This document shows positions 1-5,832 of a stretch of 5,832 bases of DNA, in pieces (within the stretch, counting starts at the first letter, position 1; every line of letters begins with the position of its first letter). The stretch lies in NCBI GenBank assembly GCA_013001805.1, contig JABDLW010000314.1, forward strand, positions 1-5,832. The letters run 5' to 3'. The position numbers and the translations under genes were made by a program. This stretch comes from Saprospiraceae bacterium (GTDB lineage: Bacteria; Bacteroidota; Bacteroidia; Chitinophagales; Saprospiraceae). The notes under the pieces were generated by a model. That model saw only the letters and a list, made by a program, of their open reading frames with translations, had not been told where the DNA came from and did no database searches.

Positions 1-1338
1 GTGCGACAGGCTGACCAAAGTAAAGTAAAAGAATATGCTGCGGAAGATGCCGACATCACGTTACAGCTTCGCGATCTGCTTTTTGGTGAATTAAAAAAAG
101 AGGGTTTACTTAATGTCTATGATGAAATTGAGGAACCCCTCATCAAAGTCCTGGTCGCCCTGGAATATGCCGGAGTTAACCTCGATCAAAAATATTTAAA
201 TGATTATTCGCTCGAGTTACAAGAACAAATTTTAAATGAAGAAAGTAAAATTTATAAAATAGCTGGCACCCATTTTAATATTGCTTCGCCAAAACAAGTA
301 GGAGAAATATTATTTGATAAATTAAAAATTCCCTATCGATGGCGCCGCACCGCTACCGGTCAATATTCTACTGATGAAGATAAAATGACCGAGTTGGCCG
401 AACAAAATGAAATAGTGGCCAATATTATGCAGCATCGAATGTATTCTAAATTAAAGTCTACGTATGTCGATGCATTACCTCTTATGGTAAATAAAAAGAC
501 GGGAAGAATCCACAGTTCATTTAATCAGGCACTGGCAGCGACCGGCAGACTCAGCTCAAATAATCCCAACCTCCAAAATATTCCTATCCGTACGCCGGAA
601 GGTAGACGCATTCGCGAAGCCTTTATTCCCCGGGATGACAATCACATTCTTTTGTCGGCAGATTATTCACAAATTGAATTGCGACTGATTGCTGAAATAA
701 GTAAAGACGAAGCCATGCTGGAGGCATTTGCGAAGAACCAGGATATACACCGGGCCACCGCGGCAAGGGTCTATGCTGTAGACTATGACGCAGTAACAGA
801 TGACCAGCGACGTAATGCCAAAACCGTCAACTTTAGTATCACCTATGGTGCCGGATCAACTAATCTATCCCGGCAATTGGGAATAAAAAGGACAGAAGCA
901 AAAGTTTTAATCGAGCAATATTTTAAACAGTATTCGGGATTAAAAAAATACATGGACACCACGGTGGAGTTTGCCCGGGAGCACGGATATGTCGAAACAC
1001 TTTTGGGCAGGAGACGCAAATTAAGAGACATAAATTCGCGCAATGGCATGGCCCGGAGTGGTGCCGAGCGCATCGCCATCAATACTCCGATTCAGGGTAC
1101 TGCTGCCGATATGATCAAACTGGCTATGATCAAAATCCATCAAGCAATGCAAGAACAAAAAATGCAATCAAAAATGATCTTGCAGGTACATGACGAGCTG
1201 GTTTTTGACATTTTAAAATCGGAGGTTGGACCAATGAAAATAATCATTGAAGAGCAAATGAAAAATGCGATCCCCAGTTTGCAGGTGCCCATAGTAGTGG
1301 GCATGGGTACGGGTGACAATTGGCTGGAGGCGCATTAG
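1..1338 (+). CDS. polA: DNA polymerase I, C-terminal part (5' end outside window)
   Basis: Family A DNA polymerase, which fills gaps and replaces RNA primers during replication and repair in the cytoplasm. The visible 445 codons are roughly the last half of a protein usually about 930 residues long. The reading frame is open at base 1, so the first GTG is probably an internal valine. Residues 12-16 (Y-x3-D within YAAEDAD) match the Exo III motif of the 3'-5' proofreading domain; Exo I and Exo II would lie upstream. The polymerase domain starts near residue 45. Seen in order: thumb segment FNIASPKQ (92-99), ATGRLSS (180-186), motif A DYSQIELR (221-228, catalytic D221), the O-helix motif B with R270, K274, F278 and Y282, QGTAAD (365-370), and motif C QVHDE (395-399, catalytic D398). 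F278 is at the position where Phe rather than Tyr favours rejection of dideoxynucleotides. The C-terminus GDNWLEAH closely resembles that of E. coli Pol I. It converges on the next gene. Identification is secure. Confidence 0.97.
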   Translation: MRQADQSKVKEYAAEDADITLQLRDLLFGELKKEGLLNVYDEIEEPLIKVLVALEYAGVNLDQKYLNDYSLELQEQILNEESKIYKIAGTHFNIASPKQVGEILFDKLKIPYRWRRTATGQYSTDEDKMTELAEQNEIVANIMQHRMYSKLKSTYVDALPLMVNKKTGRIHSSFNQALAATGRLSSNNPNLQNIPIRTPEGRRIREAFIPRDDNHILLSADYSQIELRLIAEISKDEAMLEAFAKNQDIHRATAARVYAVDYDAVTDDQRRNAKTVNFSITYGAGSTNLSRQLGIKRTEAKVLIEQYFKQYSGLKKYMDTTVEFAREHGYVETLLGRRRKLRDINSRNGMARSGAERIAINTPIQGTAADMIKLAMIKIHQAMQEQKMQSKMILQVHDELVFDILKSEVGPMKIIIEEQMKNAIPSLQVPIVVGMGTGDNWLEAH

Positions 1339-1422
1339 GAATGACGAATGTTTGAATGATCCGAATGACAAATGATTTAAATATCATATAACGAATTGTT
1401 CGAATGACGAATGTCGAATGAT
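1339..1422. repeat. degenerate GAATG-rich short repeat after polA
   Basis: The pentamer GAATG occurs seven times here, at 1339, 1346, 1354, 1363, 1402, 1409 and 1416, plus a variant AAATG at 1370. Spacing is mostly 7 bp, with 8 and 9 bp steps in the first group. The block forms two related arms: 1339-1360 and 1402-1422 share GAATGACGAATGT followed, after 1-2 bases, by GAATGAT. A third partial copy lies at 1363-1378. The repeat begins at the base after the polA stop codon and fills over half of the convergent gap. It has no open reading frame and no GC-rich hairpin with a T-run, so it is not a standard intrinsic terminator. It may be a decayed short tandem repeat of the kind scattered in intergenic DNA; its function is unknown. 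Confidence 0.7.
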
Positions 1423-1487
1423 TTGTGGGTGCAATTTGATTCGTGCCATTCCAAAATTTATTATCTCCACATTGAAACGAACAACCA

Positions 1488-3176
1488 TTAGTACAACATT
1501 AATTTCTTTGTGAAGGAAATATTCCCTTCACCGATAAATTGCACCAGTACCAGGCCACGTCTAAATTCTTTTACATCAATTTCGATCGCATCTTCATCGC
1601 CAGGGGAGACAGCTATACGATGTAGTATGGCTCCATCGAGCCCGACAATTTGCAAGTGTCCTGCCTCTTGCATCACAGGTAGTCCCACCCGGATTTTATC
1701 GAGTGCCGGATTCGGCAAGACGAGCATGTCCTCGTTATTTTCAATTTTAATCGTAAGGTTCATCGAGTAGGTATATGATCCGTCCAGATCCATTGATTTC
1801 AGCCGATAGGAATAATCTCCGGGCCGATACACCTGATCAATAAACTGGTAGTTGGTGATTTCCCCTGCATCTCCTTTAGATGGAACAATACCAACTTGTT
1901 TAAATGACTCCTGGCCTAAACTTCGTTCAACTTCAAAATGTGAAGCATTAAATTCGAAGCCGGTTTCCCAGTCGAGAAATACTTTTTTATTCTCTTTCTT
2001 AATGTGGACAGCAATTAACTCTACGGGTAAAATTCCTGCCTCAACAACCCGGTAAATGATGCCAGATAAATTAGCTGCATACACCCGACCTTTTTCATCT
2101 TCGCCAAAGGATGAAATATTGTTTGCCGGTATGGTGGCGGTAATGGCTACTGATCGACCGGGACTCAGTTGCAGGGTACGGATCTGATCGCGTGCGAATT
2201 CAGCAAAAATATAGTGCCCTTCAAATACATTATAAAATTCACCGCGCATGACATATCCTCCCGTGACGGACAGGCCTGGACCTGGTCCATACCAATGCAC
2301 CGGATCGGTAAAGGTTTGTTCATCGCATTGGTTGTTGCCGCATCCCGGACAGGCAATATCTCCCTCCCGGCAATCCCATCCATAATTCAAGCCGCCTACG
2401 TTTTCACTGGCCGAAATGAAGTTTATTTCCTCGCGAGCACTCTGGCCAACATCTCCTATCCAAAGGTCGTAGTTATCATCAAAACTAAAACGCCATGGAT
2501 TTCTCAGACCAACTGCCCAGATCTCCCGAACGGTGTCACCACCCATTTGAGCGTAAGGATTGTTTGCCGGAATCGAGTAGGGAAGATTGTCTACATTGAT
2601 GCGCAACATTTTGCCCAGGGGCAAAGTCAGATTTTGACTTCGTTCGCCGGGATCATTTCCGCTGCCGCCATCTCCGACTCCGATATACAAGTTGCCTTCT
2701 GGGCCAAAAGCCATATCTCCGCCATTGTGATTTGATTGGGGTTGATTGATTCTCATTACTTCAACCCCGGATGAATGTTCCGCCAGGGAGGAATCAGCAC
2801 TGACCGAATAACGCTCTATCACCGCATCACGGATGGAATTCACTGTGGCTGTATAATACACAAAAAAATAGCCGTTTTGCTGATATTCCGGATGGAATAC
2901 CAGACCCAATAAACCCTCTTCGCTAGCATCACTATCTACTTTAGAGCTGATATCCAAAAAAGGTTGCTCACCCTTCTGACCGTCTTCATCCAGCACCTGA
3001 ATTCGACCCACTTTTTCGACTATGAACAATCGATTCGACCCATCTCCGGCATTGGCAATATCTACGGGCTGAGAAAAGTTGATGGCAAACTCCTCAATGG
3101 ATATCTGAGAAAGTGCCCCGGTCCATGAGAACAAGCCTATAGTCAGGCCAATGAAACAGTTAACTAGTTTTTTCAT
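1488..3176 (-). CDS. secreted PQQ-dependent glucose/sorbosone dehydrogenase-like protein with T9SS sorting domain
   Basis: Predicted soluble quinoprotein that would oxidise a sugar or other polyol using pyrroloquinoline quinone; the substrate cannot be read from sequence. Residues 1-23 form a Sec signal peptide (MKK start, hydrophobic core, A-L-S before Q24). Residues ~30-378 are a GSDH-type six-bladed propeller: EEGLLGLVFHP (86-96), H150 in NHNGGD as the probable catalytic base, FGPEGNLY and GDGG (157-171), the R225-N226 pair in GLRNPWRF, GDVGQ...EEIN (241-252), NYGW (264-267), TGGYVMRG (305-312), and a last-blade FGEDEKGRVY (357-366). Residues ~382-475 resemble the fibronectin-III-like linker common in Bacteroidota secreted proteins (LPVEL, then FEVERS at 414-419). 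Residues ~484-562 match a type A T9SS C-terminal sorting domain (PNP at 488-490, Gly-rich penultimate strand, terminal KKLMLY). It is therefore expected to cross the outer membrane and be surface-anchored or released. Four cysteines cluster at 269, 276, 279 and 284. No Shine-Dalgarno precedes the ATG, but the signal peptide fixes the start. A promoter lies upstream. Family is secure, substrate unknown. Confidence 0.93.
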   Translation of the reverse strand: MKKLVNCFIGLTIGLFSWTGALSQISIEEFAINFSQPVDIANAGDGSNRLFIVEKVGRIQVLDEDGQKGEQPFLDISSKVDSDASEEGLLGLVFHPEYQQNGYFFVYYTATVNSIRDAVIERYSVSADSSLAEHSSGVEVMRINQPQSNHNGGDMAFGPEGNLYIGVGDGGSGNDPGERSQNLTLPLGKMLRINVDNLPYSIPANNPYAQMGGDTVREIWAVGLRNPWRFSFDDNYDLWIGDVGQSAREEINFISASENVGGLNYGWDCREGDIACPGCGNNQCDEQTFTDPVHWYGPGPGLSVTGGYVMRGEFYNVFEGHYIFAEFARDQIRTLQLSPGRSVAITATIPANNISSFGEDEKGRVYAANLSGIIYRVVEAGILPVELIAVHIKKENKKVFLDWETGFEFNASHFEVERSLGQESFKQVGIVPSKGDAGEITNYQFIDQVYRPGDYSYRLKSMDLDGSYTYSMNLTIKIENNEDMLVLPNPALDKIRVGLPVMQEAGHLQIVGLDGAILHRIAVSPGDEDAIEIDVKEFRRGLVLVQFIGEGNISFTKKLMLY

Positions 3177-3256
3177 GAAATGATAAACTAAGGTATATGG
3201 AGTGTGTCAAAAAGGAATTGAGTATGACTGGAGCGGTCGCCTGTGAATTAGCAACG

Positions 3257-3285
3257 CAAATTTAGTTCTCGAATTGCCTGCACAA
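3257..3285 (-). promoter_or_regulatory. probable Bacteroidota-type promoter for the PQQ dehydrogenase gene
   Basis: Read on the minus strand, TAAATTTG (3264 down to 3257) matches the TAnnTTTG -7 element of Bacteroidota at every fixed position. A TTG (3285 to 3283, in context ATTG) lies 18 bp upstream, within the usual spacing for the -33 element. Transcription would start near 3250 and leave a leader of about 75 nt before the ATG at 3176. The -33 element sits 5 bp after the stop codon of the upstream aminotransferase gene, so the two same-strand genes need not form one operon. Prediction is from sequence match only. Confidence 0.5.
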
Positions 3286-3290
3286 TAAAA

Positions 3291-4409
3291 TTACAAGCGG
3301 AATTGCCGTATTGTACTTGTAAATTGCCGCACTTGCTCGATCGTACCCATACTTACCCGGGCATATCCTGGCTGATCATCATATTCGCGTATTGAAATGC
3401 GGTGCTTATCCAGTGTCGCGACCAATTCCGGTTGAAAGTTCTTTGTCTCAAAGTATATAAAACTGGTATGTGATGGAATATAGGATACGCCCCAGCTATC
3501 AAATGCCTCATAAATAAGATCTTTGGCTTTACTGTTTTCTTTTTTACACATTTCGACGAATGTTTGATCATCAGCCGCAGCCAGTGCGGCATATAAAGAT
3601 GTAGTAGGCATGTTTATCTCAAAGCCTATATGGTATCGCTTCAGTTGTTTGATTATTTCAGGATGTGCATAAGCATAACCAACCCGAAGCCCTGCCAGAC
3701 CATAGATCTTAGAAAACGTGCGGGCAACCACCAGGTTGGGCATGGACAACACTTCAGATGCCAGGGAGGAACTAATTCCATCAGCTGTAAATTCAATGTA
3801 TGCCTCATCGACAAAGATCATGGTTTCTGAGGGTACTTTTTTGCAAAAAGATAGTAACTCTGCAGCGTCTGTTTTGGTGCCTGTGGGATTATTGGGATTG
3901 CAAAAATACACAAGTTGTGCATCCCGGCAGGCTTCCAATAATCCATCCAGATTATGTGAAAAGTCTTTATCCAGTGGCACCTTCATCCACTGGGCGTCAA
4001 ATGTGCTGGCATGTTGCATCATCAATGGAAAAGTGGGATAACTGGAAACGATTTTACCTCCCCGGGCACCAAAGGCTAATCCGGCGAGCTGGAGTATTTC
4101 AGTGGAGCCCGCTCCCAGAATGATGCTGTCGGATGGTATCCCTTCATTTTTTGAAATCCGGTCTATCAAAACCTGGCGAGTTTGCCATGGATACCGGTTT
4201 GATTCTTTCACTGAGTGATTTATGGCCTCGATCACCGCCTGGGAAGGTCCGTAAGCGTTTTCGTTGGAGTTTAGAAGAATCTGGCCGTTTACTTCACTTT
4301 CATGGTACTTGGAGAAGGCCCGATTTGTTGAGAACGCCGGGGCTGTAGTAACGATGCCGGCACTGGCAATTCCAGCATTTTTCAACCAACTTCTTCGACT
4401 GTGTTTCAT
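3291..4409 (-). CDS. Tat-exported histidinol-phosphate aminotransferase-like PLP enzyme
   Basis: Class I/II (fold type I) PLP aminotransferase most like HisC, which swaps an amino group between histidinol phosphate or aromatic substrates and 2-oxoglutarate/glutamate. Unlike housekeeping HisC it begins with a twin-arginine leader: S4-R5-R6-S7-W8-L9-K10, then an Ala/Gly/Thr-rich hydrophobic stretch and a likely cut after A25-F26-S27. This predicts export of the folded, cofactor-loaded enzyme to the periplasm. Catalytic features are intact: NENAYGPS (49-56), RYP (72-74), GAGSTE (99-104), NPNNPTGT (171-178, N174), D201 and Y204 in FVDEAY, the PLP lysine K234 in SKIYGLAGLR with phosphate-binding R242, and R351 in ARVSMGT as the probable substrate-carboxylate arginine. 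The mature length of about 345 residues is normal for HisC. No histidine biosynthesis gene lies nearby, so I give no hisC symbol; the true substrate may be another amino acid. The Tat motif supports the ATG chosen. It is divergent from the lipoprotein gene across 155 bp. Family is secure, substrate inferred. Confidence 0.93.
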   Translation of the reverse strand: MKHSRRSWLKNAGIASAGIVTTAPAFSTNRAFSKYHESEVNGQILLNSNENAYGPSQAVIEAINHSVKESNRYPWQTRQVLIDRISKNEGIPSDSIILGAGSTEILQLAGLAFGARGGKIVSSYPTFPLMMQHASTFDAQWMKVPLDKDFSHNLDGLLEACRDAQLVYFCNPNNPTGTKTDAAELLSFCKKVPSETMIFVDEAYIEFTADGISSSLASEVLSMPNLVVARTFSKIYGLAGLRVGYAYAHPEIIKQLKRYHIGFEINMPTTSLYAALAAADDQTFVEMCKKENSKAKDLIYEAFDSWGVSYIPSHTSFIYFETKNFQPELVATLDKHRISIREYDDQPGYARVSMGTIEQVRQFTSTIRQFRL

Positions 4410-4462
4410 TACTGTGGAGTTTTTCTGCTTTAAAAATACAAAGGAACTTCATTCGAATATCA

Positions 4463-4526
4463 ATCTTACCTCTTTTGTACCATTAAGATCATGCTAGTGA
4501 AAGATTAACACATCTTTAAGATCACG
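4463..4526. promoter_or_regulatory. cluster of AAGAT/ATCTT boxes in the divergent intergenic region
   Basis: Five copies of AAGAT or its complement ATCTT fall within 60 bp: 4463-4467 (-), 4485-4489 (+), 4501-4505 (+), 4512-4516 (-) and 4518-4522 (+). They build larger elements. There is an inverted repeat AAAGAT-N6-ATCTT​T at 4500-4517. There is an 11-bp near-palindrome ATCTT-T-AAGAT at 4512-4522. There is also a direct repeat TTAAGATCA at 4483-4491 and 4516-4524, exactly 33 bp apart, or about three helical turns. The cluster sits between the two divergent starts at 4409 and 4565, so a regulator bound here could act on either gene. No regulator gene is in view and no known operator is recognised. 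The pattern is seen; the operator role is inference. Confidence 0.4.
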
Positions 4527-4541
4527 TCATAGTAGCAGATC

Positions 4542-4563
4542 GGCTTACAATAAAGCCTATTGT
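4542..4563 (+). promoter_or_regulatory. two interleaved inverted repeats ending one base before the lipoprotein start codon
   Basis: Four adjoining blocks read GGCTT (4542-4546), ACAATA (4547-4552), AAGCC (4553-4557) and TATTGT (4558-4563). Block 1 pairs with block 3, and block 2 pairs with block 4, both perfectly. In RNA these would be two hairpins that exclude each other: a 5-bp GC-containing stem with loop ACAAUA, or a 6-bp AU-rich stem with loop AAGCC. The second closes one base before the ATG at 4565, where it could hinder ribosome entry. As DNA, either palindrome could be a protein site. The pairing is seen directly; any switch or operator role is inference. Confidence 0.4.
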
Positions 4564-4564
4564 T

Positions 4565-5734
4565 ATGAAAACGTATATTTTTCTTCTGGGAATAATGTTG
4601 GTGGTTTCGGTGGGATGCAGATCCGTCGAGAAAATGATTGACCAGGGCAATTTTGACAGAGCAATTGACAAATCAATGAGAAAGATCGCTGGAAAAGAGA
4701 ACCTAGGTACAAAGCATGTATTGGCCATCGAAGCAGCGTTCAGCAAAGCCAATGACCGGGATATCGCCAAAATAAAATCAGTTTTCGGTTCTGATCGTGC
4801 GGAGGAATGGAAAAATGCGGTCCTTATTCTTAACAAGATCGAAGACCGGCAAGCCTCAGTACAGCATTTTCTACCCTTGGTTGGCAAGGATGGTTATCAG
4901 GCAAAATTCGCTTTTGTGAAGACAACTGATCTAAGAGAAAATGCTTACGATAGCATACAAAAATTTACGCACAGAGAGGCAAAGAGGCAACTGGAGCGGG
5001 CACGGTTAGGAAACAAATCCGCTGCGAGAACAGCCTATGTCATGTTTGAAGAACTTTGGAAATATTCCAGCGAATACCTGGATGGGCGAGACTTGCAGGA
5101 GGAATCAAGAGATTTGGGAGTAAGTCATATTCAGATCAAAGTCACGAATCAAACCAACGGTTACATCCCACCCAATACACTGGATCAGCTCGTAAAGGAA
5201 AATTTTGAGAATGAGTTCTGGATTAAATACCATTTTGATCGAAATTATGAATTGGCGGACCGGGAAATAATCATTGAGCTGACAGATCTGAGTATAGGTC
5301 CAGAGCGAATTCACGAAGTAACTCATGTCGACCGTCGGGAAATTGAAGATGGTTTTGAATATGTCCTGGATCACAATGGCAACGTTGCCAAAGACTCCCT
5401 GGGTAACGACATCAAGCGAATTTTGTACAGACCGATAAAAGCATGGGTTACGAAAACCAGACAACAGAAAGAAGCCATGGTCAGGGGTGAAATCATCAAT
5501 AGAAATCTGGTGTCGGGGGAGGTAGAATATATGCCTTTTGATGCATCGTTAATCTTTGAACATCATTCAGGTCGCTATCGCGGAAACCGAAAGGCCTTGA
5601 GCACTGAGTCCCGGGAGCTAATTGGGATAGCCCCATTGCCCTTCCCCGACAACGAGCAGATGGTATATGATCTGATGATCTCCTTACGGCCCATAATCGG
5701 TAAGAAGCTTAAGAAGAATCATCTTCTGGTCTGA
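4565..5734 (+). CDS. uncharacterised Bacteroidota lipoprotein
   Basis: A 389-residue protein that I cannot name. Residues 1-17 are a short lipoprotein signal peptide ending S15-V16-G17, with C18 as the probable lipidated cysteine; Ser at -3 is less usual than Leu/Val but acceptable. No Asp follows C18, so a simple inner-membrane retention signal is not seen, and outer-membrane placement is plausible. Residues ~22-62 read as a tetratricopeptide-like helical pair (IDQGNFDRAID, then IEAAFSKANDRD). Residues ~80-103 carry EEW...ILNKIEDRQ and FLPLVG. Residues ~126-180 are a charged, helix-rich stretch. From ~187 onward the pattern is beta-rich and alternating (HIQIKV, REIIIELTDLSI, KAWVTKT), with no recognisable catalytic motif. 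The overall arrangement resembles conserved lipoproteins I have seen in Bacteroidota that lack a defined function. The start is fixed by the signal peptide; no Shine-Dalgarno is present. It stands alone on this strand after a repeat-rich leader. Gene reality is near certain, function unknown. Confidence 0.88.
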   Translation: MKTYIFLLGIMLVVSVGCRSVEKMIDQGNFDRAIDKSMRKIAGKENLGTKHVLAIEAAFSKANDRDIAKIKSVFGSDRAEEWKNAVLILNKIEDRQASVQHFLPLVGKDGYQAKFAFVKTTDLRENAYDSIQKFTHREAKRQLERARLGNKSAARTAYVMFEELWKYSSEYLDGRDLQEESRDLGVSHIQIKVTNQTNGYIPPNTLDQLVKENFENEFWIKYHFDRNYELADREIIIELTDLSIGPERIHEVTHVDRREIEDGFEYVLDHNGNVAKDSLGNDIKRILYRPIKAWVTKTRQQKEAMVRGEIINRNLVSGEVEYMPFDASLIFEHHSGRYRGNRKALSTESRELIGIAPLPFPDNEQMVYDLMISLRPIIGKKLKKNHLLV

Positions 5735-5832
5735 TTGACTCTAAATAAAAAAAATCAACATCTATCCGGACATTTCACAGGGCTTAGGACACTAGTATAT
5801 AGAAGCAACATAAATACATTCTCATACATCGT

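Noticed and set aside
1..3. GTG at the first base as a start codon for the polymerase gene
   Set aside because: The following residues align with the middle of DNA polymerase I at the Exo III motif, so the codon is almost surely an internal valine and the gene continues upstream.
2169..2735. 188-codon plus-strand open frame
   Set aside because: It lies wholly antisense to the well-supported dehydrogenase and its translation shows no recognisable domain.
3718..4123. Two overlapping plus-strand open frames of 107 codons
   Set aside because: Both are antisense to conserved motifs of the aminotransferase and have no family features.
3291..4409. Naming the aminotransferase hisC
   Set aside because: It has a Tat leader and no histidine biosynthesis neighbours in the window, so a housekeeping histidine role is not supported.
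4439..4446. TTCCTTTG on the minus strand as the -7 element of the aminotransferase promoter
   Set aside because: It differs from TAnnTTTG at one fixed position, and the nearest upstream TTG is only 14 bp away, shorter than the usual spacing. Too weak to annotate.
4542..4563. H-type pseudoknot formed by both interleaved stems at once
   Set aside because: All connecting loops would be zero nucleotides long, which is not sterically feasible; only one hairpin can form at a time.
4522..4887. 121-codon minus-strand open frame overlapping the lipoprotein start
   Set aside because: It is antisense to the lipoprotein's signal peptide and helical segments and has no recognisable features.
5105..5464. 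119-codon minus-strand open frame
   Set aside because: Antisense to the beta-rich part of the lipoprotein gene, with no recognisable domain.
5712..5727. Stem-loop AGAAGA-ATCA-TCTTCT at the end of the lipoprotein gene as a terminator
   Set aside because: The stem is AT-rich, lies inside the coding sequence and is not followed by a T-run on the plus strand; the nearby homopolymer is a run of A.

Overview
The window looks like an ordinary chromosomal segment of a Bacteroidota bacterium, possibly from the Saprospiria/Lewinella side, though I cannot fix the rank from sequence alone. The evidence is a secreted enzyme with a type IX secretion (T9SS) C-terminal sorting domain, a promoter matching the Bacteroidota TTG/TAnnTTTG pattern, and no Shine-Dalgarno sequences before the starts. 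I see no rRNA, tRNA, CRISPR array, transposase, phage gene or plasmid origin.

Layout. Positions 1-1338 (+) hold the C-terminal half of DNA polymerase I (polA), cut by the window edge. A 149-bp convergent gap follows, whose first 84 bp are a degenerate GAATG-rich short repeat. Positions 1488-3176 (-) encode a secreted PQQ-dependent glucose/sorbosone dehydrogenase-like protein. A likely promoter for it lies in the 114-bp gap before the next gene. Positions 3291-4409 (-) encode a histidinol-phosphate aminotransferase-like PLP enzyme with a twin-arginine (Tat) leader. A 155-bp divergent intergenic region follows, carrying a cluster of AAGAT/ATCTT boxes and a pair of interleaved inverted repeats. 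Positions 4565-5734 (+) encode a lipoprotein of unknown function. The last 98 bp (5735-5832) are AT-rich; I see no gene and no convincing terminator there.

How the genes relate. polA is a housekeeping gene and unlinked in function to the rest. The other three products all appear to leave the cytoplasm: one by Sec plus T9SS, one by Tat, one as a lipoprotein. The two minus-strand genes lie in the same direction 114 bp apart, but a promoter in the gap suggests they can be transcribed separately. Nothing shows that the three form one pathway.

I found no convincing undescribed system. The best leads are the Tat-exported HisC-like enzyme, the unnamed lipoprotein, and the repeat-rich divergent intergenic region between them.
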